Shown piece after piece: positions 1 to 7,689 of a stretch of 32,050 nt of DNA. A program made the position numbers and the translations under genes. The first letter of the stretch is position 1. Each line of letters opens with the position of its first letter. The notes beneath the pieces were generated by a model. That model did no database searches. It was not told where the DNA came from and worked only from the letters and a program-made list of their open reading frames with translations. This DNA comes from Myxococcaceae bacterium. GTDB lineage: Bacteria; Myxococcota; Myxococcia; Myxococcales; Myxococcaceae. The stretch spans positions 1-32,050 of the forward strand of contig JALOQF010000103.1 in assembly GCA_025459425.1 (NCBI GenBank), written 5' to 3'.

Positions 1-139
1 CGGTGGACTCGTCGCCGAGGAACCAGTGCGTGCGAGCGTGCACGTCGGGCCACGCGGCGAGGGTTTCGGACAGGGCCTGGGCGTGCGCCGGCTCGAGCGT
101 TGGCGGCGGGGCGAACCGGCCCTTTTCGGAGCGCTTCAT
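1..139 (-). CDS. Partial protein, possibly luciferase-like (DUF5519-type) N-terminus, runs off left edge
   Basis: Reading leftward from an ATG at 139, 46 codons are open to the window edge, almost all ending in G or C. The peptide begins MKRSEKGRFAPPPTLEP and continues with a helix and the motif AAWPDVHARTHWFLGDEST. A short basic start, a Pro-rich patch and 'W-P-x-V-x-x-x-x-H-W' recall the small bacterial luciferase-domain (DUF5519-like) proteins, but the diagnostic later part lies outside the window, so the family is a guess. The rightward reading frame over the same bases gives an unnatural Arg/Cys/Ser-rich peptide, which supports leftward coding here. It diverges from the small gene that starts near 198. 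Confidence 0.5.
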   Translation of the reverse strand, partial: MKRSEKGRFAPPPTLEPAHAQALSETLAAWPDVHARTHWFLGDEST

Positions 140-197
140 GGCCAGAGGGATAGCGGCTGGGGCAGACGACTGCACGGCGGACCCGCCCGAGCGTCAG

Positions 198-410
198 GTG
201 AACCTCGCGTTGAGCGAAGAGCAGGTGCTGGCGATCGTGCAGCAGCTCATGTCGGAGCCGACTCGCCGACGACGACGGAACTCCGAATCGCTGCAGGCCT
301 ACGTGATCGAACGCCTGAGCCAGAACGACGCAGAGTGGGCGTCCTTCATGAGCGCTCGAGCCGATTGGCAGAAGGAACTCGAGAAATGGCTGAGGCCGCG
401 CGACGTGTAG
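198..410 (+). CDS. Small hypothetical protein, shares a C-terminal domain with the 26510-27019 gene
   Basis: I chose the GTG at 198 (70 residues, starting MNLALSEEQVLAIV) because the frame upstream overlaps the divergent gene at 1-139 and reads as shadow; an ATG at 138 is the alternative. The protein is helical: an amphipathic N-terminal helix, an Arg-rich turn (about residues 22-27), then LQAYVIERLSQNDAEW and a final charged helix. From the LQ onward it aligns without gaps to the C-terminus of the protein encoded at 26510-27019, with 12 of 33 residues identical including the D-x-E-W core and a later Trp. No known function is recognised. No convincing Shine-Dalgarno sequence precedes the start, so the start is uncertain. 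Confidence 0.5.
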   Translation: MNLALSEEQVLAIVQQLMSEPTRRRRRNSESLQAYVIERLSQNDAEWASFMSARADWQKELEKWLRPRDV

Positions 411-439
411 CGTTGCGCCTGGCCGAGGGCCGCCAACGC
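410..439. terminator. Possible bidirectional hairpin between convergent genes
   Basis: GCGTTG (410-415) pairs with CAACGC (434-439), and inside it GGCC (421-424) pairs with GGCC (428-431) around a 3-nt loop. It lies between the stop at 410 and the stop of the leftward gene at 474. There is no T-run, so this is only a candidate. Confidence 0.3.
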
Positions 440-473
440 CCGCTCGCTCGACTTGCCCGAGCTCGACCGCCGC

Positions 474-1088
474 TCACCCTCGCGTGAAGTGCGCGCGCAG
501 GAAGCGCGGCCGGCCAGCGAGTCGGCGCCCGAGCCGGACGAACCTCGGCTCGTCGAGCCAGGCGAACGACCACGACGTGGGAGCCTGCTCCACGGTGAGG
601 GCAAGTCGACGCAGCCCCTCGGCCGCCTCGTCGATGGCCTCGGGAGCAGACGCCGCGGGCAGGTGCATCACGAGCTCGAGGAACACCTCACCCGCGAGCG
701 CGCTGCGCGAACGACCGCAGGTGACCAGCGTCCACCCTTCGAAGAGCTGGCCTGGCTGGTACACGAACACGTCGACGTGCAGCGCGGCCTCGGCGTCGGA
801 GTGGAGCACCCGCCACGGCTCTCCGAGCAGCTCGGAGAAGCTGTCGAGCATGGCCGGCAAGGGCGATGGAATGGATGACGCTTCTCCCGCGGCTGGGAGC
901 GCGAGGCGCTGCACGTCACGGCTGTCGGCGCAGGTTTCGCACAGGGCGTAGGCGGCGACCGCGTCGAGCACCTGCACCGAGTCACCGGCGAGGACCTCGC
1001 GCGTGGCGCCGACCGTCCAGCGCGGCGCCGAGGGTGGAATGGCCACGAAACAGCCCGCACATCGAACGACGCTGCGCATGGCGCGCAT
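474..1088 (-). CDS. Suppressor-of-fused (SUFU) domain-like protein with N-terminal CxxC pairs
   Basis: This 204-residue protein starts at the ATG at 1088 (a second ATG lies at 1079). Residues about 85-200 contain LHVDVFVYQPGQ followed by WTLVTCGRSRSAL, the 'hydrophobic-D-V-x-V-x-P ... T-L-V-T-x-G-x-S' pattern of bacterial SUFU-like proteins, which are often found as immunity or accessory proteins. The N-terminal part has two Cys pairs, C10-x2-C13 and C50-x2-C53, that could form a zinc ribbon. No signal peptide or membrane segment is visible, so a cytoplasmic location is expected. It lies 88 bp downstream of the oxidoreductase gene on the same strand. The SUFU call rests on motif memory only, and the zinc site is inferred. 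Confidence 0.65.
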   Translation of the reverse strand: MRAMRSVVRCAGCFVAIPPSAPRWTVGATREVLAGDSVQVLDAVAAYALCETCADSRDVQRLALPAAGEASSIPSPLPAMLDSFSELLGEPWRVLHSDAEAALHVDVFVYQPGQLFEGWTLVTCGRSRSALAGEVFLELVMHLPAASAPEAIDEAAEGLRRLALTVEQAPTSWSFAWLDEPRFVRLGRRLAGRPRFLRAHFTRG

Positions 1089-1176
1089 GGTGGATCCAGC
1101 GGCTCGAGCGCGCCAGCACGACGGTCAGCCATCTCTGGCTGCCCGCACCGCCTGACGACGACGGTCCACCCGAGCC

Positions 1177-2340
1177 TCACCGCGCGTCGCGGAGCAGCCG
1201 AAACCCGAGCGCGCGCTGCCCCAGGGCCCGCGACGCCTGCACCCACAGCATCATCAAGGGCTCGAGCAGCCGCGCCTGGCGGAGCGGCCCGGCGAAGACC
1301 GGCTCGAACCCCACGTCGGCGACGAGCTGCTGCACCACCGCCCGCGCCGGCGCGTCGTCACCACAGAAGAAGTTCACCGCTGGGCCAGCCGCCGACACGG
1401 GCAGCGCGAGGTTCTCGGCGCCCTGCGCGTTGAACGACTTGAACACCCGCGCGCCGGACAGCAGCCGCGCCACCTCTTCGGCCCACGACGTCTGGTGGCC
1501 ATACGAGAGCGTGAAGCCCGGCCCGACGTGGTTGGTGCAGTCGATGACCGTCTTGCCGACGGCCATGGCCTTCGCGCCGGTCTCGCGCTCCAGCGCCACG
1601 ATGGCCTCGTCGCCAGGCTCTCGCGCGCCCACGAGCACCTCGTGACCGGCCCGCCGCCACGCCCGCGTCAGCCCGCCGCCGATGTGCCCAGCCCCCAGCA
1701 CGGCCAGGCGCCGCGGCGTCGGCGTCTTCACGAGGGGCGCCGCCGTCACCGCTGGCTCGAGTCGCAGCCCGAGGCGACGGCCGAACTTCTCCACCACGGC
1801 CAGGTGAATCCACAGCACGGCCGCGGGCTCGAGGAGCCGCGCGCGCTCGAGGCCCCCGAGGTCGACCGGCTCGAAGCCCAGGTCGGCGGCCAGCCTGCCC
1901 GCCACGCTCCGGGCCTCGGCGTCGGCGCCCGCGAAGAACATCATCGCGCGCGCGCCAGCGACCTGCGGGTTGGCCATCACCTCGATGCCCACCGTGTTGA
2001 AGCACTTCACCACCCGCGCGCCCGGCACCTTGCGCTGCAGCACCTCGGCGCCCGAGTCGGTGTGGCCCACCACGAGCGACAGGCCCGGGCCCAGCGGGTT
2101 CGACGCGTCGAGCAGCACCTTGCCCGAGGCCCCCTCGAGGGCCTTCGTCACCGCGTCGAGCGCCTCGAAGGGCGTCGCCAGCACCAGCACCTCGGCCGCG
2201 CGCGCCACCGCCTCGATGGACTGGGCGCCCGGCTGCGTCGACGGCTCACGAATGCCGTAGGTGACGGTGTGGCCCGCGCGGGTGAACGCCGCGCCCAGGG
2301 TGCTGCCGACCTTGCCCTTGCCGATGACGCCGATGTGCAT
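1177..2340 (-). CDS. Tandem-domain F420-type NADP oxidoreductase-like protein
   Basis: This 387-residue protein holds two copies of the NADP-binding fold of the coenzyme-F420-dependent NADP oxidoreductase family. Copy 1 (about 1-190) begins IGVIGKGKVGSTLG, then VLVLATPFEAL and LLDASNPLGPG. Copy 2 (about 211-386) begins LAVLGAGHIGGGL, then VIDCTNHVGPG. Both contain 'F-N-x-x-G' and 'A-D-x-G-F-E-P-V' and end in a similar LLEP...W helix. Copy 2 is shorter: from its REP (240) to GKTVIDCTN there are about 22 residues against about 42 in copy 1, so the strand equivalent to VLVLATP is missing. Copy 1 may keep cofactor binding while copy 2 is degenerate or structural. The ATG at 2340 is the natural start. 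It follows a LysR gene on the same strand after about 27 bp and may be co-transcribed with it. Confidence 0.85.
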   Translation of the reverse strand: MHIGVIGKGKVGSTLGAAFTRAGHTVTYGIREPSTQPGAQSIEAVARAAEVLVLATPFEALDAVTKALEGASGKVLLDASNPLGPGLSLVVGHTDSGAEVLQRKVPGARVVKCFNTVGIEVMANPQVAGARAMMFFAGADAEARSVAGRLAADLGFEPVDLGGLERARLLEPAAVLWIHLAVVEKFGRRLGLRLEPAVTAAPLVKTPTPRRLAVLGAGHIGGGLTRAWRRAGHEVLVGAREPGDEAIVALERETGAKAMAVGKTVIDCTNHVGPGFTLSYGHQTSWAEEVARLLSGARVFKSFNAQGAENLALPVSAAGPAVNFFCGDDAPARAVVQQLVADVGFEPVFAGPLRQARLLEPLMMLWVQASRALGQRALGFRLLRDAR

Positions 2341-2367
2341 GCCCCACCGTGCGTGAGGCGAGCCCCG

Positions 2368-3348
2368 TCACGCCATTTCGTTCGATGCAACGTGTCGTTT
2401 CGTGCGGCGAACATGCGCGTCGGTGCGCGTCTTGGCGCCGTCATGTGCCCCGGGCGCGGCCTTCGCGGCGGCGTCGACGAAGAGCTGCCGCAGCCACCCA
2501 TGCTCGGGCGAGGAGTCCTGCCGGGGGTGCCACAAGAGGCTCAGCGCGTACGGCCGCAGCGGCACGGGCGTCTCGCACACCACCAGGTCGAAGGCAGCCG
2601 CGAGGCGAGCGGCCATGCGCTCCGAGATGGTGAGCACCGCGTCGGACTCGGCGACGAGCTGCAGCGCCGAGAGGAAGTACGGCACCGCGCGCGTCACCCG
2701 GCGCTTCTTGCCCCGCTCGGCCAGCACGTCGTCGAGGTACCCGCCCGGCCTGCCCCGCGGCGCCACCTGCAGGTGGTCGAGCGAGAGGAACGTCTCGAGG
2801 TCCATTCGGCGCCGCGCCACCGGGTGCCCCTTGCGCAGCACGGTGACGAAGCGGTCGGTGAACAGCACCCGGGTGCGCAGCTCGGGCGGCAGGTCGGCGT
2901 AGATGCCCACCGCGAGGTCGATGGCCCCTTCGCGCAGCATGGCCGCGTCGTCCGTCGAGGTGGGGAGGAACCGCAGGAAGACCCCCGGCGCCGCGGCCCG
3001 CGCGAGCGCGTCGAGCGTCGCTCCCAGCACCGTCACCACGTGGTCGGTCGCGTTCACCCGGAACTCGCGCGTCAGGCGTGCCGGCTCGAAGGCCTGCTGC
3101 GGGCTGAGCACCGCGCGCGCCCGGGCGAGGGCGTCGTGCACCTCGGCCTTCATCGCCAGCGCCCGCTGGGTGGGCACCATGTCGCGGCCCGCGCGCACCA
3201 GCACGTCGTCACCCAGCGTCGCGCGCAGCCGGGCGAGGGCGTGGCTCATCGCCGGGGTGCTCAGGCCCACCCGCCGGGCCGCACGCGACACGCTCTGCTC
3301 CTGCAGCAGCGCGTCGAAGGTCTCGAGGAGGTTCAAGTCGAGCGTCAC
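2368..3348 (-). CDS. LysR-family transcriptional regulator
   Basis: This is a full-length LysR regulator (326 residues from GTG 3348). The winged helix-turn-helix occupies residues about 1-62 (LLETFDALLQEQSVSRAARR, then STPAMSHALARLR and LVRAGRDM), followed by an effector-binding domain with FRVNATDHVVTVL and GAIDLAVG. I prefer GTG 3348 because 'M-T-L-D-L-N-L-L-E-T-F' is the usual LysR beginning; an ATG at 3366 would add six residues, and the reading frame further upstream is non-coding in character. It lies upstream of the oxidoreductase gene on the same strand. Just upstream, AACGA (3369-3373) and TCGTT (3385-3389) form an inverted pair with an 11-base centre, a plausible autoregulatory LysR site. 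Confidence 0.88.
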   Translation of the reverse strand: MTLDLNLLETFDALLQEQSVSRAARRVGLSTPAMSHALARLRATLGDDVLVRAGRDMVPTQRALAMKAEVHDALARARAVLSPQQAFEPARLTREFRVNATDHVVTVLGATLDALARAAAPGVFLRFLPTSTDDAAMLREGAIDLAVGIYADLPPELRTRVLFTDRFVTVLRKGHPVARRRMDLETFLSLDHLQVAPRGRPGGYLDDVLAERGKKRRVTRAVPYFLSALQLVAESDAVLTISERMAARLAAAFDLVVCETPVPLRPYALSLLWHPRQDSSPEHGWLRQLFVDAAAKAAPGAHDGAKTRTDAHVRRTKRHVASNEMA

Positions 3349-3418
3349 GCCAGCACTGCACCACATGCAACGACGTGACGCACCTCGTTCACCCGAAGAA
3401 AGGGACCCGCGCGCACCG

Positions 3419-4798
3419 TCACAGCTTGATGGAGCGCACCTGCGCCGCGCGCACGTCGAGCAGCAGGTCCTTCGGGTCGAGCCGGTCGAACACACCCTTC
3501 ATGCCGTCGGTGATTCGGTCGAGGCCCTCTTTCACGACGTCCAGGCCCTCGAGCACGGTGCCGCGCACCTGCGCGCGCGGGTCGTAGCTGATGTCGGCGA
3601 GGCGCTGCTGGAAGTCGGCGCGGGGAATGCGCTCCTCGCGGCCCCAGGGGTTGATGTACTCGACGTACTCGACGCCATCGATGGTGGCGGTGCCCGTCAC
3701 CAACACCTTGTGGAAGCCCTCGCCCCACGAGAGCGCCACGGGCACCTCGACGCCGGCGCGCAGCTGCGTGTCGACGATGCCCATCGCGGCGGCGCGCTGC
3801 GCGTCGGTGGTGAGGCGCCGCTCGCTCATCGGCCGGCCGGTGAGGGCTTCGTACAGCACGTCGAGCTTGTCGCTCCACGCACCCGCGCCCTCGCCCGTGT
3901 CGTCGACGAAGTCGCGGTCGCCGTTGCCGAGCTCCATGAGGGCGCCGCCGAGGAGGCGCTGCGTGATGGCGCGGTTGGTGGTGTCGGCCTCGATGCTGCC
4001 GGCCTCGCGGCTGACGGTCTGCCCACCGGCGAGCCGGGCCTCACCTGAAGGGCTGGCGAGCCCGGCGACGATGCGCGCGTACTCGGCAGGCTCGCGCAGG
4101 GCGAGCTGAATGGCGAGCGTGGTGGGCGCGCAGGTGCCGCGCTGGCCCTGCCCGATGGAGCTCGGCGTCGCGAGCTCCTGCACGAGGTCGGTGACGAGCT
4201 GGCCGCGGTCGATGCCCTCGGCGAGCGGCGTGGCCTCGTCGGCGAGCGCAGAAAGGTGGCCCAGCGTGGTGTCGCCGCCGGCGAGGTCGCGGTCACCGGG
4301 CAGGCGCCCCGACAACACGAGCTTCTGGAGCGCGAGCGCCGCCACCGGGTCCTTCGCCTCGAGGCAGCGGGCCTTCACCGCCTCGTACTGCGCGCGGGCG
4401 GTGGGGCTCAGCCGGCCGAGCGCCGCCGCCTCGAGCGGGGCGTTGGCCTCGAGCTGGGCGAGGGCGCCCTGATGACGGGGGTCCTTCTCGAGGGTGTCGC
4501 GGCGGTCGTGCACGCTGGCCGCATCGCGCGTCACCTCGGCGGTACCCTCGGAGGCCCGGTCCAGCGCCGGCCCGCGCAGAATCTCGTCGGCGTCGCGCAG
4601 CGCGTCGCTCACCTGTCGGCCGCCAGCGCCACCCCGGGGCCGCAGCTTCTCGAGCGACAGCTCCACCACCCGCTTCGTCGGCGCCACCACCGCCCGGAAG
4701 CTGTCGGTGCGAGCCGCTGACGGCACCGCCGGACGCGCCGACACCGGACGGGCACCCTGCTGAGAAGGCCGCTGTTTCAAGGGGTTGAGCCGAACCAT
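3419..4798 (-). CDS. Putative papain-fold cysteine peptidase-like protein
   Basis: This 459-residue protein starts at ATG 4798. Residues 1-60 are Pro/Ala/Arg-rich and look disordered, followed by helical residues 60-210. The C-terminal half carries an ordered Cys-His-Asn set: GQGQRGTCAPTTLA (C223), GEGFHKVLVTG (H363) and EYVEYINPWG (N383). A Cys at the start of a helix after a Gln, then 'G-x-H-x-V-x-V' and 'x-x-N-P-W-G', is the pattern of papain-like (CA clan) peptidases, with the upstream Gln (Q217 or Q219) as an oxyanion-hole candidate. There is no signal peptide, so export would need another route; an effector or toxin role is speculative. No specific family was recognised. The last residues end shortly before the LysR start. 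Confidence 0.72.
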   Translation of the reverse strand: MVRLNPLKQRPSQQGARPVSARPAVPSAARTDSFRAVVAPTKRVVELSLEKLRPRGGAGGRQVSDALRDADEILRGPALDRASEGTAEVTRDAASVHDRRDTLEKDPRHQGALAQLEANAPLEAAALGRLSPTARAQYEAVKARCLEAKDPVAALALQKLVLSGRLPGDRDLAGGDTTLGHLSALADEATPLAEGIDRGQLVTDLVQELATPSSIGQGQRGTCAPTTLAIQLALREPAEYARIVAGLASPSGEARLAGGQTVSREAGSIEADTTNRAITQRLLGGALMELGNGDRDFVDDTGEGAGAWSDKLDVLYEALTGRPMSERRLTTDAQRAAAMGIVDTQLRAGVEVPVALSWGEGFHKVLVTGTATIDGVEYVEYINPWGREERIPRADFQQRLADISYDPRAQVRGTVLEGLDVVKEGLDRITDGMKGVFDRLDPKDLLLDVRAAQVRSIKL

Positions 4799-4868
4799 GA
4801 CGGTCTCCTCGAGCGACCTTCACCGCGGCGCTCGAAGAAGTATCGGCCGGGCCCCTGCGGCCGACGAG

Positions 4869-5294
4869 TCACACTTTGTCAGGTGACGTCACAAACGCGG
4901 CGCGGCGCGCGAGGTCGAGGGCGAGGGCGTGGCGCTGCGCCGCCGTGAGGCCGTCTCCGGCGCGGGCGAGCACGGCGTCGACCTCGGCCCGCGCGCCAGG
5001 GGCCTGGGCGAAGAGCGCTTCGAGCTCGGCCTGACGCTGCGCCGCGAGGTTCTTCTGGGCGAGCGCATCGCGAGCACGCACGTACTCGGCGTATTGCTCG
5101 GCGTCGCGCTCGTCGGCGACCGAGGCCGAGGCCTCGAGCCCTTCATTGGCCTGAGCGGCCATCGACAGCACGCCCATCACCAGCACCACCAGGCCCAGCA
5201 GCACCAGCGCCCCGGAGCTGTTCGTCCCCCGCAGCACGTGCGTGCCCATCAGCCCCGACATCAACAGCACCACTCCCGAGAGCATCGTTCGCAT
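4869..5294 (-). CDS. Small membrane protein with two N-terminal TM segments
   Basis: This 141-residue protein starts at ATG 5294 (another ATG at 5285). Two hydrophobic segments, about residues 3-20 and 28-46, are separated by a short Arg/Asn loop. The remaining ~95 residues are Glu/Ala/Arg-rich and predicted to be helical or coiled coil (ADERDAEQYAEYVRARDALA onward). This layout suggests a hairpin anchored in the inner membrane with a soluble helical tail. No family was recognised. It is divergent from the DJ-1/PfpI operon and lies upstream of the papain-like gene on the same strand with a 70-bp gap. Confidence 0.7.
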   Translation of the reverse strand: MRTMLSGVVLLMSGLMGTHVLRGTNSSGALVLLGLVVLVMGVLSMAAQANEGLEASASVADERDAEQYAEYVRARDALAQKNLAAQRQAELEALFAQAPGARAEVDAVLARAGDGLTAAQRHALALDLARRAAFVTSPDKV

Positions 5295-5450
5295 GCCCTC
5301 GATTGGGGCGACCGGCGGGAACCCGTCACGGCCCCTCGCGCCGAGGCGCCGTTTTTGTTCGACGAAATGACTCTGTGCACCGCGTTCATTCGACGAAACA
5401 CCACCGACGACACACCCTGTGGCCTGCACCCCAACCCGGAGCCACACCCC
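5295..5450. promoter_or_regulatory. Divergent promoter region with two TTCGACGAAA sites
   Basis: This intergenic region separates the leftward membrane-protein gene from the rightward DJ-1/PfpI operon. It has an AT-richer patch around 5350-5400. The decamer TTCGACGAAA occurs twice in direct orientation, at 5358-5367 and 5389-5398, 31 bp apart, about three helical turns. Each contains the odd palindrome TTCG-A-CGAA. This is the expected arrangement for a dimeric repressor or activator binding two sites on one DNA face. GGAG at 5438-5441 lies 9 bases before the ATG at 5451 and fixes that start. Confidence 0.5.
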
Positions 5451-6221
5451 ATGAGCCTCAGAGACCCGAACGTCGCCACCCCGAACAAGCGCAAGCGCAT
5501 CGCCCTCGTCATCTCCAACCCGGCCACCTCGAGCACCACCGGCTGGCCCGTGGGCTTCTGGTGGAGCGAGCTGACGCACCCGTACTTCGCCTTCACCGAG
5601 GCCGGCTACGAGGTCGAGGTGTTCAGCCCCGAGGGAGGCGCCTGCGAGGCCGACGCCATGAGCGACCCGCGCGACCCCTCTGGCTACTCGGCGAGCGACC
5701 TCATCAGCCTTGGCTTCCTCTCGACGCCGAAGCTGCTCGCGCTGGTGAAGGACACGAAGCCCGCCGCGGCCATCGACCGCGCCCGCTTCGACGCCATCGT
5801 CGTCGCTGGCGGGCAGGCGCCGATGTTCACCTTCGAGAAGGCGGTGGGCCTGCAGAAGAAGTTCGCCGAGTTCTACGAGGCCGGGAAGGTGGCGGCGGCC
5901 CTGTGTCACGGCGTCGCGCTGCTCCGCTACGTGAAGACGTCGTCGGGCGAGCTGCTCGCGAAGGGCAAGACGGTGACGGGCTTCGCCAACGTCGAAGAGG
6001 ACTTCGCCGACGAGGCCGTGTGGGGCCTGGGGGCGCTCCCGCGCGGCACGCACGTGATGCCGTGGCGCATCGAAGACGAGCTGAAGAAGCTGGGCGTCAA
6101 CTACGTGCAGGCCGGGCTGTGGCGCGGCTTCGCGGTGCGCGACGGCAACCTCGTCACCGGCCAGCAGAACTTCTCGGGCACCGAGACGGCCGAGCTCGTC
6201 ATCGAGACGCTGGGCCGCTGA
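5451..6221 (+). CDS. DJ-1/PfpI family protein (class I glutamine amidotransferase-like)
   Basis: This 256-residue protein starts at ATG 5451, preceded by GGAG at a 9-base spacing. After a basic leader (NKRKRIALVISNPATS), GFWWSELTHPY supplies the conserved acidic residue (E40). IVVAGGQAPMF forms the central strand and turn, and AAALCHGVALLRY is the nucleophile elbow with C142 followed by H143. The architecture matches the larger DJ-1/PfpI proteins (glyoxalase III/Hsp31-like). Members include glyoxalases, deglycases, chaperones and isocyanide hydratases, so the exact reaction cannot be read here. It leads an operon: the next gene starts 9 bp after its stop. Confidence 0.9.
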   Translation: MSLRDPNVATPNKRKRIALVISNPATSSTTGWPVGFWWSELTHPYFAFTEAGYEVEVFSPEGGACEADAMSDPRDPSGYSASDLISLGFLSTPKLLALVKDTKPAAAIDRARFDAIVVAGGQAPMFTFEKAVGLQKKFAEFYEAGKVAAALCHGVALLRYVKTSSGELLAKGKTVTGFANVEEDFADEAVWGLGALPRGTHVMPWRIEDELKKLGVNYVQAGLWRGFAVRDGNLVTGQQNFSGTETAELVIETLGR

Positions 6222-6230
6222 GGACGCGCC

Positions 6231-6785
6231 ATGTCGACCGAGCCGGTGACGGTGGTGGTGCGACGCACGGTGAAGGCCGGGCGCGAGCAGGACTACGAGG
6301 CCTGGCTGGGGCGGCTCCTCGAGGGGGCGCGCGGCCTGCCGGGCTACCTCGGCACCACCGTCACCCGGCCTCCACCCGGCGGCCGCGACTACGTCAGCGT
6401 GTTCCGCTTCGACACGGTGGAGCACCTCGAGGCCTTCGAGGCGAGCGAGCTGCGCGCGCGGGCGCTGCGCGAGGTGGTCGACCTGGTCGAGGCCGACGCG
6501 CGCTGGGAGCGGCTCACCGGCCTCGAGGCGTGGTTCTCGCCGCCGCCGGGCACGATGGTGCCGCAGCCGTCGCGCTTCCGCATGGCGCTGGTGATGATCG
6601 TCGTCGTCTACGGGCTGGTGCTGAGCATCGGCACGCTGGTGGCGAAGCTGCTGGGCGACGCGCCGCAGCCGCTGCGGCTGCTCGTCACCATCACCCTCGA
6701 GGTGTTCTTCATGACGTACGTGCTGATGCCGCGCCTCACCCGCGCGCTGGCGCGCTTCATCTACCCGGCACCGAAGGGGCCCTGA
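6231..6785 (+). CDS. Antibiotic biosynthesis monooxygenase (ABM) domain protein with C-terminal membrane hairpin
   Basis: The protein has 184 residues. Residues about 5-100 form a dimeric alpha/beta-barrel ABM domain: PVTVVVRRTVKAGREQDYEA, then GARGLPGYLGTTVTRPP, then YVSVFRFDTVEHLEAFE. The C-terminal part has two hydrophobic segments, about 118-140 and 148-168, and ends in a basic tail. Soluble ABM proteins are about 100 residues, so this belongs to the longer membrane-anchored ABM group. The start follows the DJ-1/PfpI stop by 9 bp and the next gene begins one base after its stop, so the three genes are almost certainly one operon. Many ABM domains act on quinone-like or reactive substrates, but the substrate here is unknown. 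Confidence 0.88.
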   Translation: MSTEPVTVVVRRTVKAGREQDYEAWLGRLLEGARGLPGYLGTTVTRPPPGGRDYVSVFRFDTVEHLEAFEASELRARALREVVDLVEADARWERLTGLEAWFSPPPGTMVPQPSRFRMALVMIVVVYGLVLSIGTLVAKLLGDAPQPLRLLVTITLEVFFMTYVLMPRLTRALARFIYPAPKGP

Positions 6786-6786
6786 C

Positions 6787-7584
6787 GTGCTGCCGCTCCT
6801 GCTGTCGGCCTGTCTGGGCCAGGTGAACGCCGAGGCGCTCAAGGCGCAGCCGTGGAAGGCGGGCGTGTCGCTGGGCGCCGACGCCTCGTTCTTCGGCAGC
6901 CTGGGCAACGTCGTCTTCCTCGACGTGGGCGGCGCGGCGCGCGCGCAGTGGCAGACGGCCGACGCGCCCGACGACGAGGGCCGGGTCTTCGTGCGCCAGC
7001 GCCTCTTCGCCGTGGTGAGCGCGCGCTACACGGCCACCGGCCGCGGCCCATTCCAGAACCTCACCTTCGGGCACGCGCGGTGGACGGCGATGTGGCACCC
7101 GCGCGTCGGCACCGACGTCTTCGCGCAGGTGCAGACGAACCAGTTCCTGCGCATGCAGGTGCGCGCCGTCGGAGGGCCCGGCGTACGGGCCGAGCTGGTG
7201 CGCACGGCGGCGTTCGCGCTGTGGGGCGGCTCGGCGGTGATGTTCGAGTACGACCGGCTCTCGGCGCTCGAGGGGAGCGACGAGCGGCTCGACGTCTTCG
7301 ACGTGCGGTGGTCGACGTACCTCACGGCCCGGGTTGCGCTCGTCGGCGGCCGCCTGCTCGCGCAGAACACCACGTATGTGCAGCCGCGCTTCGACCGCTT
7401 CGACGACGTGCGCGTACTCAACGAGACCGAGGTGATGGCGCGCGTGACGGACGCCTTCATGGTGGGCGTCACGGCCAGCGTGCTGCACGACACCCAGCCG
7501 CCGATGGGCGTGGTGCCGACGGACCTGCGCCTGTTGGTGACGACCCGCTTCTCGCTCGACGTCGCGCCGCCGGCTGGAAGCTGA
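6787..7584 (+). CDS. DUF481-like outer-membrane beta-barrel protein
   Basis: The GTG at 6787 gives 265 residues, one base after the upstream stop. A short hydrophobic start (MLPLLLSACLGQVNA) looks like a Sec signal. The rest alternates polar and hydrophobic residues in strands of 9-12 separated by short turns, for example GPFQNLTFGHARWTAMWHP, VFAQVQTNQFLRMQ and RVGGPG-like turns, ending in LLVTTRFSLDVAPPAGS. This matches the DUF481 (YdiY-like, 'salt-induced outer membrane protein') barrels, whose function is not established. It is the third gene of the DJ-1/PfpI-ABM operon. The exact DUF481 boundary cannot be checked by eye. Confidence 0.75.
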   Translation: MLPLLLSACLGQVNAEALKAQPWKAGVSLGADASFFGSLGNVVFLDVGGAARAQWQTADAPDDEGRVFVRQRLFAVVSARYTATGRGPFQNLTFGHARWTAMWHPRVGTDVFAQVQTNQFLRMQVRAVGGPGVRAELVRTAAFALWGGSAVMFEYDRLSALEGSDERLDVFDVRWSTYLTARVALVGGRLLAQNTTYVQPRFDRFDDVRVLNETEVMARVTDAFMVGVTASVLHDTQPPMGVVPTDLRLLVTTRFSLDVAPPAGS

Positions 7585-7638
7585 AGGAACACCAGCGCGC
7601 AGCGCGGTGACGACGGCGTGCTGCGGCCGAGGGAAAGG

Positions 7639-7656
7639 ACTCGCGCCCGTGCGAGT
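7639..7656. terminator. Weak hairpin between convergent genes
   Basis: ACTCGC (7639-7644) pairs with GCGAGT (7651-7656) around a 6-nt loop, between the DUF481-like stop and the PIN toxin stop. There is no T-run. It could serve both directions but is weakly supported. Confidence 0.25.
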
Positions 7657-7689
7657 GACCGCGGCGTCCACCAGCTCGCGGTCGCGCCG

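Noticed and set aside
1495-3378. 627-residue rightward open frame
   Set aside because: His/Arg-rich composition, opposite to the clearly recognisable oxidoreductase and LysR genes; an antisense shadow of GC-rich coding.
4869-6908. 679-residue leftward frame covering the DJ-1 and ABM genes
   Set aside because: Only the part from ATG 5294 to 4869 is protein-like; the upstream part is an Arg/His-rich shadow of the rightward operon.
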